Shown here in pieces: positions 35,301-50,300 of a stretch of DNA of 64,000 nucleotides. Each line of letters opens with the position of its first letter. The stretch's first letter is position 1. The notes beneath the pieces were generated by a model. The model was given only the letters and a program-made list of their open reading frames with translations. It was not told where the DNA came from and made no database searches. The stretch is from Apostichopus japonicus. Its lineage: Eukaryota; Echinodermata; Holothuroidea; Aspidochirotida; Stichopodidae. Location of the stretch: assembly GCF_037975245.1 (NCBI RefSeq), contig NC_092570.1, forward strand, positions 2,313,501 to 2,377,500, read 5' to 3'. The position numbers were made by a program, and so were the translations under genes.

Positions 35301-38300
35301 AGGCAAATACAAGTTTCAACTTACAGGTTGAGAGAGAACCGAAGTATGGGGAGAAGAAGGGGTGGCTGGGTTACTGCTAGGGTGAGCAAACCCCCCTGTT
35401 GCACCTTGGGTACCCATTTTCTGGTTGAACATCGGTGACGCAGCTGCAGGGTGTTGCTGTGGTGGTCCAGCCATGAATGGATCTGTCTGGGGAGGGAGCG
35501 TGTCCATGGGAGAGGTGGGATTATCTTCCTCAGCGATGGCGTGCCTCCTGTTACTGGCAGTGTCATCCACATGGAGATCCAAAAATGCCTGATAAAGGAG
35601 GGAGGGGGGGGGCGGTGGGAGAGAAAAAAAAACAACAATCGACTCACAAAAGAAGCTCTAGATAACTAATATCGAATTTGGATTATTGCATGATGCATTG
35701 TGGGTAGATATCAAGTACGATCGGGCAGCATAGGATAACGAAGAATGACACCCAATTGTTTTTGTTTAACATAACACATTATATCAAGAGGGAAGGAGCT
35801 TTCAAGAGACATTCTTTCTTTTATATTATATTTTTGGGGGGGAATTCTATAAAATACATATTTTCATATAGAGGATTAACTATTTCCGTCTATCGTTTGA
35901 TCCCAGAAGAAAAAGAGGAAAAAGATGGAAAAAGGTAACATTCTGTGCCTTTTAAAACAAGGAAATTAAATACTGACCTTTAGACCTGGTATAGAGATGT
36001 AACCATCTATATTAGTCCTGATGTTGAAATGACTATAAGCACCGTCTAAGCAGAGGATGAAAACAACACAAAAGCAGATTTTAAACTGACGCAGAGTACA
36101 TACAAAATACTTAAAGATGAACGACAAAATAGCAAAAACTTGAGAAAGTGTCTTTTTTTTTGGAAAGCATACTTTGTGCATTATAGCCTTTAGGGTCCAT
36201 AATGCAAAATAAAGTACATTTATAAAAATAAGATTTCTTGGACACTGCACTTAATTGAAGTATAGTTCTCATTTATTCAATACTGAAAGCGAATAACATT
36301 TTACTATCCATCAATAATTATTCAATATCTCATCTCCCTCCCTCTCTCCCTCCCTCCCCCTCCCCCAACTTCATTTTCCCATCCCATCTTGGTTGCTTCA
36401 TTGGTCCTTTTATTCTAATTCTGAACTGGAAATACCTTTTATGATAACAACATTCCTTTCACAGCATTTTCAGAAACCATGCAAACATGTCAAAGAAACA
36501 ACAAAAACTGACAATAAGTTTTGCTACCCTGTTCACTGAATATCGTTCTCCTCTCCTCTCCTAGCCGCCCCCCCCTTCCCTTACCCATCTTCACGATTCC
36601 GTAATCCTTTCACATCGAATTACAACGTACCTTTAATGGTGATTGCATTTTTGCCTTTACAGTGTATCTCCAGATAGTACGCGGTGCCGTACATGAGACG
36701 GAAGTGAGAGCTCGACTGAGGCAGAAGGACAAAGGAGAAAGCTGGAGATAACATCTGAAAAGGAGAGAGAGGGAAAAGTTCATAAAAATTAGGTAAAAAA
36801 GCACAAAAATGAAAAAATTGCTTCCTATGCTATGAAAATGTTCCAATTGCACATGAATTTATCGATGCGGTTTTTATGAGTTTCTACATCGGGAGGGGGC
36901 TCAATCTGCTCCACCCATCAAGGGGCTTACTTTAACTCCAAGGTTTTGACGATATCCTTTATCGTCCCAAGGTTCCTTTTTTGTCCCCCACCCCCCTCCA
37001 CCTTTTTTTAAAATTTCCTTTTATGATTTTTGTCTTCTCTGCTTGTTGCACATATTATAGGCTATGAAAGAGTGGAACCAGGTAGCAGTCCACACCCAGT
37101 TGGGACAATTTTTTCTATACCGTAGTGTTACGTCCTGCTTCAGAGCACTCGTATTGTCAGTACGAGCAGTATGAATATCATGTTTCTATCATATCAAGGT
37201 TAGGAACTGTTTGTACTGACAATACCAGTGCTTTGAGAGCATGATATTGGAGTACAGTTTAGAGAGTTAGTAGCATTAGGAAATTGTCCCAACTGGCTGA
37301 AGTCCATCACTGCTTTATGCATATTCATTTTCTACTCATTACATCATATATGGTGCATATTTATATATTTCCAAAGACTGTCATTTGATTCATGAACATT
37401 GCTTTTTGTCACAGTCGGGGGGGGGGGGCCCTGATGGTGTGACTGCTTTTTGCCTTGTATAAACAAAAGAAGAGATACGTCGCTACCATAGGCGTAGGAG
37501 CCCAATTTGATTGTGGGGGGGCGTAACAACTTGCCCAAAAAATATAACCAAAACATGTAAATGTACATATCATATAGGCATGCATGGGTTATTACATCCC
37601 ATCATCCGCAGGATGCTAATGTAAACAACAATATGTCTTATATAGATGGAGAAAAAGCATGGAGGTCCAATTCTGTCAAAACTCTCTTTTTACATTAGTA
37701 ATGGTGAATTAGACGGGCAAGCTTAGAACTTTATTTTAATTACCAAGGAGAATTTTTATTAAAATATTGATTTCCTTTTGCTACATCATTGCAATTTAAT
37801 TTTCTTTCAGTAGGTGCCCGAATAATTCTCAGCATATTGCCAGAATTTTCACCAAATATTTGGTCCGGGGGCTGCAGCCCCCCCCCCCTGCCTCCTACGC
37901 CTATGGTCGCAGATACTCACCCCATTGGTGCTGGATTTTACGATGGACATTATCGGCAGCTTACAAATCGCTTGCAATGGACTCTGGGTGTAACATAGAA
38001 CCTGTAAATAATGATAACCAAAAAAAGCAAATTTTTTTTAAAGGCAACTTATATCTCATAAATAGCACACAACCATTGCAAGTCATAGAATACAAACTTC
38101 TGAGGTTTTTACAATGCCTTTATGACACACAGTTAAATCTTGAAAAGTTGCAGCTACAAATGAGATGTTGGACTTGACTACTTCCTTCTGGCTAAATAAT
38201 GTCTGCTGCAGTTCTGATGTAAGAGGAATGAAAAAGAAATTTCAGGTCACTTAGGTGTTCTATTTTATGCAAAGGTGCTGTTGGTTTTCTCTGGTGGCAC

Positions 38301-41300
38301 CTATGGAGACAAGCTCTAACTTAGGCCTGGGTAGCTCAGGACTTCTGAGATGACCAAGCAATACAAAATTCTGTCCTCTTGCAAACTTCACAAATGTTGG
38401 CATATTTTTTATGAAATCGGTGATTGCAACTGATTCACAAGATGGCTTACCTTTAAGAGAACTGGCAGCGCTTTGTGTACATTAAGCTCCTGCTGCATAC
38501 AGTGTCTTAACAAGCTGTGGCAGTTTGTGGCCGTCTTTGGTCCGATAACTCCGAACATCAGCTTAAACTCTTTGTTCTTAAAATCCCACTTGACGGTAAC
38601 CTGGGAATAATTAGAATAATTATATAATAATTATAACGATGATGATGATGATGACGGCTATGGAATTACATGTATGTAAAAAAGTAACAAACTCAATCAA
38701 GTTTAAATGGAATTGGATTCAATCCATGCATGTATGTTTATTAAGGGTTCACTTTGTGAAAATATTTTAAGGAGGTAATCTTTGGTATTTGTGCAAATGT
38801 AAATAAATTTATTTTGCAAGGCTTGATCTGTTTGGTTAAAATTAGTAGTAACTGGTGGCTAATAAAAACAACATGTTCATGATCACGTAAAAATTCCTTG
38901 AAGTTTGGCAGAGTTGTAACAAGGATAACAAATACCAATATAGGGGAAAGTAATATTAGAGTGCACTTGTAGTGTGCATGCAGGTAAGCAAATATCAAAG
39001 AATTTCCATTACATACCACATGAGTTTTATCCTTGTTATATGCAATTGTTATTCTCTGATAGTTGTACGATACAATATCCACCATTATGCTGTATGGTAG
39101 GCTGTGTTCTGCGTAAGAGAAGAGAAAAAAAAATTACAGAGTACGAGTGAAACATACGCCAGTGATGAGTGGTATATGTATGAAATCACAAATTATTCCA
39201 CTATGTGCTTATCAAAATCACATGAAAAAGACGTTATTCAGAATTTTATTCCTCCGCAATGGAACAAAGCTATGGAATCAAGATGGGAAAGTTGGACCAA
39301 TGTGTCAATTTCTACATGCTCTGTGGTGGTATAAAATCTTTGAAATTTTAGACATTGTTATCCCTTTTAAGTGAATTAGCAATTGAAGGGCTGGAATGGA
39401 AGAATATAAGCAAAGTAGAGCAGAGGAGTTTTGGGAGGTGACTCCCTGGTTACATGGTATGCAAGGTACAGTTAACTGACTTCTGACTGGTACCCCAAGC
39501 AAAGGACATGGTTATACAGGAATCACCACCAACTATTAGAGCTTTAATACAGCTTAGGGAATAGAGTAAAGGACTCGTAATCCTGTGGTCACTGTTTCGA
39601 AGCCTGTTCTGGCCTAAACTTATTTTGCTCTTTCCCAGTGATGAGCCTTGGGTAAAAAAAAAAATCACGGAACTTTGCAAAAATTGCGGTATAGGCTCCA
39701 GTTTGCGTATGATACAGTGTGTTAGGATAATAGTATTTGTCCCCGAGGTAGAAATGAAATCACAGATATTCTGCGAATTAGCGGAAAAAGCTCATGCCTG
39801 TACATACCCTGTAGCCAACTAGACCTGGATGTGGGAGCAAGGGTCAGGTAGGGTAGAGCACACGGTAATCCCAGGACGAGTTCGTAGAGGTTGGCGATAG
39901 ATTCCCAGTCTTGAAAGAATTGATCCAAGACAGAATGGGCTGGATTCATTTCATAATGCAGATAGACATGCTGCAACGGCCCTAGAAAAAAAAATATATT
40001 TTGGGTGAATATTGGATCAAATTTGTGAGAAAATAAAAATGTTATAGGTTAAAGCACATATTTAAGGGATTTGATTATAGAAAAACAAGACAATTGGGCT
40101 GGACCAAGGGGAGATGGTAACATCATCAGGCTTAATGTTAAAGAAGCAATCCAGACAATTTTTTTATCTCAAATGGTAGAAAAATGCAAACGCTGTTGAC
40201 TTTCTTCTCGTTTTTTCAAAACTAAACTTTTCCTCCATCTCAGACATTTACTAGACAAAACTCAACTTTAGAGTCTATTAAGAAAACATCATGTTAGCTT
40301 CATAACTTACCTTGTTCCTTTGGAACAGAACTTACTACTGGACACTTGCAGAAAATCAGCTGAAATAAATAAAATTGAGAAAACAGGCTATTTTCGTTTG
40401 AACAATTTGAACAACACAATTATGTCTTAATACAAGGCCATGTCAAATCCTGCTCAAAATGAACACCAAAGGTACTTATGTTGCTTCTTAATGGCATTTG
40501 TTGATTTTAACATATATTTGTCACATTGAAACTCACTACTGACCTAAACGGCAGCAGTTCCACTACAACATAGGCTCACCTCAACTTTCCAGAGTCCCTG
40601 GGATTTCCGCTGCATGAGCCTGAAGGAGCAGCTGAGGAGGGCCGCAGCGAGGGCGTCGTTGGTCTCTTTGCTGACCGACTGACAGTTCGGGACTCGAATC
40701 AGCTTCAGGACCAAACCGGTGCAGTTGGAGTCCGTCTGGATGCCTTGATGGGGAATTCCTTTCTTCCTCAGCTGAGATATTTCAAAGAGGGAAAAAAAAT
40801 GGAAAGTAAGATTGATAATGAAGGTTTAGGTTTGAACAAAATGGGCAGCTTTGGTCCTTTAATACTAACACTGTATTTCATAATCATTACTCATTACATT
40901 CCTTTTAAACATTGTGCCTTTTTCTTTTCTCAAAGTTGTCACAATTAGAAGCCCTTGAATAGCTGTTATCCTACACCAGAGATAAAATAGTTTAAAAGCA
41001 TATGATGACCCTTAAATTTACCTCCTCGGTGAGTTTGATGAAGGGAATTCTTCCGTCGCAGAGTGCTATGATGTGAGCAAGATCTTTCTCACACCTTACG
41101 CTGGGAGTACTTCTCCGTCTCTTATGCTGGTAATCAGCATCCTGGAGCTATGTAGAAATAAAATATAAAATAAAAAAAATGAAATATAACATACAAACAT
41201 AATACAAACAGACAAATACAATATATAAAGTATTACATACAAATAAAATACAAAATAAAATATATATAAGGACTAATACAATATAAAATATGACATAGAA

Positions 41301-44300
41301 ATTAACTAAAAAATAAAACCCAAAAGTACAAATATAATATAAAATATAACACACAAAAAGTATACAGAAAGGACAACGAAAATACAAAATAAAATACAAA
41401 CCAAACACAAAAAATAAACTGCAGAATAGAGATACATAAGAAAAGTTTCTTAGACTTGTGGTTGACTGATGTTTATGGTTCACACCATAATTTAGGTGTC
41501 AAACTTGTGACACTTTGTGACGTTGTTATGAAACTTGTGACTGAATAAATCATTTCCCTATTATTTTACAGTATCTGTTCATGTGAGAAGTAGTTACAAC
41601 ATGTCAGAAAACTTAAAATATTGATGTGGGATTTTGTTAGGTTGCAAGGGTTTCAGCCATTTTGGTTACAGCTGTGGAGGGTTACAACATGGCAACATCA
41701 GTGTGTAACATCATTCTGAGAGAACGGGGGTGGGGGGTGGGGGGGGGGGGTGAGAGCAGGAAGGGAGTAAAATATACAAATACTCAAAGCTAAGGAAGTC
41801 TTAAATTCTGGATACAACTCACAGATCTTTTCCCATGTGATTCTGCCATGTAATCTGCAAAAGAGAAAGGTAGGGAAAACGTTTCTTATTTTATCAAAAC
41901 AATTTATCAAAATTCATGCAGCCTTTATCAGCGTAATAAAGGGCAGTTCTGGGTGAGTTCTGGGTGCAGTTCTGGGTGAATGACTTTTCCACTCTCACTA
42001 CTCGGTGTATTACAAAACGATATAAAATGCCCATCACTTGATAGTAATAGAATACAGTAATAGAATGCCCTCTTCAGGCTGTGCCACAACCACACAACCA
42101 CCTAAGAAACCATAGACATTCTCCAAACAGCTTTGAAACCCAAGTGAATCAATATTTCCAAGAATCTTGAGGAAATGCTTAAAAACAATTTGTTGCAATT
42201 TTTTAGAACTAATTAAAAAAAAAATAATAACTAGCATATATTCATCATAGGAATACAAGCCCAGCTCTCTGGGTAACAACCCCACCAGAGGTCACTGGTT
42301 CAAATCCCCATTCTAGCATACATTTCTTTCCTCCTTTCCACGGTCTAAAATTTCACAGTCAAAGTTTTCCATTATCCATTATAATATTAATAATAATAAT
42401 AATCATAAATAAATAAATAAATATTAAGATCAACTATGATACCTTCGGTTGGCGTCCCTGGTCCGTAAATAGCTGAAAAGCTGTCAATCTGGACCAGACT
42501 CAGGGGTGTAAAAAAGACCCTGGATGTGTCTTGGTATTGTTGAATGGGGGGTAGTCCCTCCGCCGGTTGAGGCAAGTTGGAAATTTCAAAGCTGTGAGCG
42601 GGTCTGACTCTCAGCAGGTGGTATCTGACAGTCACTTTGGTGACGTCTTCGCTCCTCGGCGGTGAAAATTCTACGACCTAGTGTGAGAGGGTAAAAGAAA
42701 TATCAAACTTTGAGCTTTTTGGCCCTATCTCTGACAATCTCTGACATCTGGAGGTTGCTGATTTGGCGTAGGAGCCCAGTTGGATTTGGTGGGGTTGTAA
42801 CGACTTGCCCGAAAAATATAACCAAATTTTTTCGCGCAATCTACATATCATATAGGCATGCATCAGTTATTGCATCGCATGCCAATTACATACAATCATA
42901 TGCCGTGTTATTATGGATCCATATCGGATATCATTTTTCGGGAAGTTGTTACAATAATAATGATAATAATGATATAAGTTTAACCATTGAAAACAACAAA
43001 TTTATTTTTCTTTCAGTAGGTGCCTGAAAATTTCTCCTCATATTGCCCAAATTTTTACAAAAATATTTGCTTGGTGGGGCTGCAGCCCCCCCAGCCTCCT
43101 ACGCCTATGGCGGAGGGGAACGGTGGACCGGTCACTGAGGGAAGACGGATAATAAAAAGGTAACCAAGTGCTCTAGATGTGTCAGAGCCAGAGTGTAGTT
43201 GTTGTGTGGAGACAGGAAAGTGAAAAGTAAAAGTATGTAAATTAACTAAGTCACCACTAGCCCAGTATAAAAACAACAAATTCATGACAATAATTCCATA
43301 CAAAATATTTCTGGGAAACATTGTTATTGTAAACAAATCATTCTGCTTGTTAGGACCAATTTTTTGATTGCCACCAAGGGATAGGAGTAATTAGAAGTTT
43401 CTTACATACATTTGACAAGGGGGGGGGGGGAGGAGTAGGAATGGGAGGGGTAAAGACTTTCAATCTTTTGTAAAGACAATGCTCTAGTTTTCAACTTAAT
43501 ACAAGATGTGAGTCATTCCAGAAGGTGTCGAGATGCACGTTTTTAGGGCATACCACGTAGTAAGAACTGTGTTTCTTCAGATAAACATAGAGGCGGGTCG
43601 GTGATAATTTTGAGAGCGGATGTTCCGGTTGCAGTGGGATGAGTGGGATGGAGTCCGAACAAGAGACTGGCATCGTCTGGATACTGGTTTTACACTTCTC
43701 TACGCAATGAGTCAACCTGGTCATAATAAAGAAAAAGATAAGGCGCGAAAATGGGTTCAGCTTTTCAGCACTCCGCACACTGATTTTCAATCTTACTTTA
43801 ACAAATTTTACCAAATATATACAATTTTGACATAGCAGTTTTGTTCATAAACAACACCTCTTTTCTCTGTCGTATTGTTAATGACGACAGTAGAATTTAC
43901 TGTCTGCTTTTAACATGAAATCTGGGCTCAATCTGAACATGTGTTTTGTAGAAAAAAAAATTAAAGAAAAACCAACAGCAAGTACAGAAATGAACATTAT
44001 TAATTACACCACAAAAATTTTAAAAAAGGGATGGGGGTGGGGGGGGGGAGGAAAAGGGAAACAAAATCCAATGTGTAATATCAATAATTGCTACAAATGC
44101 TTAAATGCTTACCTAATTTTTGTCAAAAGATTTGGTAACTTGCTGAGGTCAGATGTCAAAGATATATCAATGTCATCTATCATGGCATCATCTGTGATCA
44201 AAAGGAAAAAAAAACTGCTTAAAGGAGAAAGAATTTAATATATAAAAGACAATAATTATGAGGAAAAACAAAATAAAAAAGGTAAAGAAAAGGCAAATAC

Positions 44301-47300
44301 TTGAGAGAAAACAGACAAAAAAAAGCTGAATAATATTTGTTATGAAGAATGACTAAAGTGTATGGATTGGTCAAAACTTGAAGCTGATCTGTACCACAAC
44401 TTTCCCACCTCAAGGATGTTCCCTCAAACTCCCCCTCTTGAAACAACATTTCTGGCCTTGCATTTCCCCATTTTCAGACTGCTAAAAATACAGATATAAT
44501 TTCAATATTCCTCAATACTTGATCACCCTTCTTCGCAACTGCATTTTGTCAATGAAATCCCCTTCCCCCTCCCCCTTCCTCCCTTTAACATCCTTAAAAA
44601 TCAAACATCCTGGTGTTCCATCTAAAGAGAGATTTCATACCACAATGAGCCACACTTGGTTCCAGCATTCCAGTCTGTAGGTCTATGGATACCCTGATGT
44701 CATCATCTGCATCCTCACTGGAAGCTGTAAGGGGTATGTACAGAAGAGGCGGTGTGCCACCGACAGTCGCTGAAGAGAAAAGTAAAGGAAATCTTACAAA
44801 CATCTGGGTGTGTTTTCTTGGTAATGGTGGGTGTGTATTTGTTTATATCTTACTTTAGTTCCTTCTTTGGTTATGGTGGGTGTGAATTTGTTTATATCTT
44901 ACTTTAGTTCCTTCTTTGGTAATGGTGGGTGTGTATTTCTTTACTTCTTACTCTAGTTCTTTCTTGGTAATGTTGGGTGTGTATTTCATTACTTCTTACT
45001 CTAGTTCTTTCTTGGTAATGTTGGGTGTGTATTTCATTACTTCTTACTTTAGTACTTTCTTGGTAATGGTGGGTGTTTAGTGGTGCTTTAAATATTAAAT
45101 TAATAATACTTCCTTGTTATGATGCTCATTGAAGTCATAATATAATTGACATTAAAACAGAAATCATTGGAAGACATAGAGAGGTCCACCTCAAAGCAGT
45201 ATCACAAAATCAAACATTTGACAAGGTGTCTGCCCCCGGATTTGACTCATAAACCATGAATATCTTCCAAACACAACTGAACATTTATTAGCATTTTGAG
45301 GGGTTGATCAACACAAGCTTTCTCTGTCATATAAGAAACAGACCGTAGTTGGATTGTTTCTTCTACTCCTAGCTGATTAGGGAAGTGATGGTGGTGGGTG
45401 AGTGGGAAGGGGTGGGTGGGTGGGGAGATGGATCTTTCAGCACATGTATCTCTATCACCTAACCTAAAGATGAAAACTGGGTTTATATCTTTTGTTTGTG
45501 TGGCAGGCAGGAGGAGGGAGGGAGGGAGGGGGAAATGGGGAAGAATGATGGTTCATCACATACACCTCTACTGGGTGTTGGAGAGGGGGTAAGTATCTCT
45601 ATCACATATGATAAAGATATTGATTGAGTTTGTTCTTCCTTTAAAACCTTTTCAAATTCATACCATCAACATGGATCTTCTCCAGTTTTTGCTTCAGTGA
45701 TCCGAGTTTTGTCCTCGACCTGACCAGGATGGTTTCTACTAGCAACCTTTCAATAGACAGCCTCTCACACTGTTGATGGAAAGATAAAATATTGTACTGA
45801 CCCCATATTAATCAATGAATTGTTACAATAAAAGTATTTCTGTTATTGAGAGAATCTGACAATGTAGTGCAATAATACAAACAGACAGCACCATTACACG
45901 TAAACTGTTTGAACAACACATAAGAGAAAAAAATGCCACAGAAACTGACCAACTCTGTATCATAATTGGATCGGATGGGAGTTAGCACTCAAATAAAGTG
46001 TTCATAGCAAAAACGGAAAAGTAAAGAAAAAACCTACAGTAAATGTTAATGCTAACATTGTCATAATAACGTTATAATATAATTTATAATAACATCAACT
46101 ATCTATGGAAACTACCCACACAACCCCACTCCCCCCTCCCCTCCAAACAACAAACTTTCAAAAATGCATTCCCATGAACAAAAGAACGTATTTCCTCCTT
46201 GAATATTTTGCAACAAGAAGAGAACATCTCCTGTATGTATTTGGAAGAGACACTAAGGACAGGTAGGCAGCATTGTTTCTATGACAACCACATGTATGTG
46301 AGCAAATGAATGAGACGGAAATGAAAGCCAAACGAAAACTACATTCTGGAACTTACAAAGTAATTGTGCTTAAGATTTACTGAATATGTATAATTATAAA
46401 CTGAATATTCAAAGCTTAGGGAAAACAAACACACAGTTGGTACAATTGTTTCTATACTGTAGTGTTATGTCCCGCTTCAGAGCACTCGTATTGTCAGTAC
46501 AAGCAGTATGAATATCAAATGTTTCTATCAGATCAAGGTTAGGAACTGTTTGTACTGTCAATACCAGTGCTTTGAGAGCATGATATTGGAGGACAGTTTA
46601 GAGAGGTATTAGCATTAGGAAACTGTCCCAACTGGCTGATTGTACTTACAATTCACTGAATATGTATAATTACAAACTGAATATTCAAAGCTTAGGGAAA
46701 TCAAATGAGGACAAGCATTGTAACCTCTGACCTTTATGGAGGTGGAACAGATCCTGCCGGCATTCTCTGCATCCAGGGTAGGGTTATGGATTATCTGAAG
46801 GGGTTTAGCAGCATCACTGTTGTCTATGCAGACCACCACCTTGTAATGTTCTTGTTTCTTGGTGCTGTTCAGGTTTTGAGCTCTGAAAAATGAGACAACC
46901 GAAATGTAATATGTTAATGAAAAAATACAACATGAGCGACGTACCGATGCTTTTATGCTGAAACAACATACTTGCGAAAAGGAAACTAATTTTTCCACCG
47001 TTAGGTAAACAACAATTATGGTTTGCGTCTGAAAGCTATGTTCCTCTCACTTTCACTCCTAAACATACAATATCTAACAAAATGCAACAAATGTTTTACA
47101 AACTGAAACATTGAAGAATGCTACAAATTCTCTCTAAATTTCACAAATTTCATCGCTGCTTTACTGTGGACTGAATGATGTTTGATATTTTATCGATTAA
47201 AATGTATTCCATCATCAAATTTATGGAAAAGGATACCAGTTTTGGGTTACGAATTTGTGAAGTTTTATGAAATAACAAATAAACAGTGTGGACACATACT

Positions 47301-50300
47301 GTAATACCTCAACCAAACTTTTCCAAAGTGTTTTTTACACATATTTTGCAAAATCTTGGTCATTGTGGATATAGATGATGTTACCAATTGATCCTCTCAT
47401 CAGACTAGTGTGAATTTGTTTATTTGCTATTCTTGAATTTAACTCTAATGTTTTAAACAATTTACCACGATAAAAATGAAGAAAAAAGAATATTCCAACT
47501 CATCGACACATTCTCTGAAACATGAAAGGATTAAACTACATCAAATTTCCACATTGATGAACCTTTAAATTGAATCTTTTTTTCCTGTGAAGTTGTACTT
47601 TCTCACCTCCAATACGCCAGCGTTAATGATTGTCCGGGGATGTACTTCTCCACGGTGACATGTTCACCCCATCTCTCACGAACAAGTCTCTGTGCCTAGG
47701 GACGTGACAAGAGGGAAAATTATCTCTTACTCTCAAACGTTTTACTCAAGGGGAAATGTCAAGCTTTCAAAGTGCCAAAAAAAAAAAAAATTACCTTTTT
47801 TCATAAACTGAAGGAAGGTCATATTTAAGCAGAATATTAAATATTAAATTAAATTCTCATGCTTGTCTAAATATTGTATTCTAGGACACTATACTTATTC
47901 ATCTATCGACAGTGTTCCCGATGAGTAACCAAGGAAAAGCTCAGAAATTATGTAAATTTTAAACAGTCTCATTGAAGTTATGTTTCTTGAACCTGGATTA
48001 TACTTCAGAATAAATGTTGACAAAAATGTAAGTTGCAAAATTTGGGTGGATTTAAATGAAAACATTTCCATTACTCCCTAAGTACTTTGCAAAGAATATG
48101 TGAAATATTATGCAGGTCACCTGGGTGTCAATGTTATAATAATACCGAACAAAGGGAAAAGTAAGTTTCAGCAAAAGTCAGGAGGAAACTCAAGACGCAA
48201 GAAAATCATTATTGATAAATAATATCACAGTGCAACAGTGATTTTAAACACTCTGAAAAGCGACAAACCGCGATACGGGTTTCAACGTCTAACGCGACAT
48301 TAACACAACCAACTCTCAAACGCCTTTACTATATAAATATTATATTTTTAATTAATTTAATTATTATATATTATAAAAGAAATGCCATGTTTACCTGTGA
48401 GTGTAGAACTTCCAACTGCAAGGACTGACAAAATGTGTCTGACAAAAAAAACAGTGTTAAAGAAAAAGAAACAAAACAGACAGAAGTAAAGAATGAGGCA
48501 TAACAATTTGAAAGGGAAACATTTTTCTTACACAAGCAGAAAAACAATAGGGTAGATGTAACAATCAGCATTGAACACTATGTTTCAATGTACTTTTCCA
48601 TAAGATTTTCAAATCTTTTGTGAATTTTTAAATGGCCACACAAAAATTGATAATAAAGTACCAGAGTAAAAATACTGTAATTTTTCAGCTGCAAGTTTCT
48701 TTAAAAAATTCACTTCTTTCTATCATTCGAATACAGCAGTGTAAACTTCTGTGATTCATGAAGCTTAACTCAAATGCCTGATTGCTGCATTAAAGAATCA
48801 AGTAATTAGTAACATTCCATAATGGCACATATCAACTTTCTTTAATTTTTCCCCTACATTTTGCAAGTTTCTATGACTTGAATACAGATTATGATCCTGT
48901 TGTTTACTGTGTGTTATTGTGTATTATGTATTATTGTGTATTATGATCCTTTTGTTTGTATTATGATGTACTGTGTATTATTGTGTATTATGATCCTGTT
49001 ATTTGCTGTGTTATTGTGTTATTATGTATTATTGTGTATTATGATCCTGTTGTTTGCTGTGTGTTATTGTGTATTATTGTGTATTACAATCCTGTTGTTT
49101 GTTGTGTGTTATTGTGTATGCTTCTATGCATGTGATTCATACAGATGACTGACACCCTTATTCCTGATCTAAAGAATCACTCCGTAGTTAACTTCATACT
49201 TCATCTTCTCTGTATTATAATCAATATGTAGAACATTAAGGCACTGCACTGTGTCAAAAGTAGTCCCCTGCAGGGGCTGCAGCATACTGCAGCCAGGCTG
49301 CGTAATACATTATCTTGTATGCCCTGACGTTTCACACAACAGGTACTGCAGTCTGGCTGAGATACTCTCTACTGTTTGATATTCATTCAGCCTTGCTGCA
49401 GGGGATTATTGCAGCTTTTCTCTCTGATACAGTTCAGTCAGCTTTGCTGCAGGGGACTATTGCAGCTGCTGCAGCTTTTCTCTCTGATACAGTGTCGAAA
49501 AGGATACGAAGACAGGTGTACATATCCCAGAGAGGTTTGCCATCGTCGAACAGTCTAGACTGGACCAACTGGTGAATGTAGGTCACCTGAGAACAACAAA
49601 GCAAAACAATGAGCATTTCAATGCATTTAAAAACATAAAAATTAAAAAATGAGGAAATTACATTTGACTAAGTTACATGGAAATACCAGGTTGGATTAAT
49701 GTCATCATGGGCATGGACAGGTAATGAATGCATGGCCACGCAAAAAAATATGATTGATAAGAGAATTTGTCATCAATTCTGAAACAATAAAAATTATGTT
49801 TCACATGCTACATGATTGTAAACTGTCAGTAAATTGTAAGTAACCATGGTTACAGATATTATTAGACAGTGCCAAGAATATTCCTTAATCTCCTGAAGTG
49901 GACATTCTGAGACACTGTACTGTAAATAAGAATCAGAACGAGAAAATAATTCTTGTTTTCAAACTTACTTGCATTGGATGTACAAGAGATTTTCCCTCTA
50001 AAAAGCGAAAAATGATAGAAACGGATAAATCTACTAGAAGCTAAATTTAAAGTAAATTATGAAGAAAGTAAAAAAAAAACATTTCCATGATTATTGATTA
50101 TAACATTATTATTGCTTACAATTATTAGTTAGTTGGTGAACAACACAAATATAAAACTGTGCTAAACCCACATCATTGTTCCTTTATTTATTGATATGCA
50201 CCCACCTCCTTCATCTGGGTTTTAGTTCTAGTTATTTAATATTGAATGGTTTAAACCCACCTCCTTAATCTGGGTTTTAGTTCTAGTTATTTAATATTGA

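Noticed and set aside
41148-41483. 111-codon minus-strand frame rich in Phe/Tyr/Leu
   Set aside because: Produced by an AT-rich low-complexity tract; no protein pattern.
48891-49148. 85-codon plus-strand frame with Cys/Leu repeats
   Set aside because: Reading of a minisatellite, not a gene.
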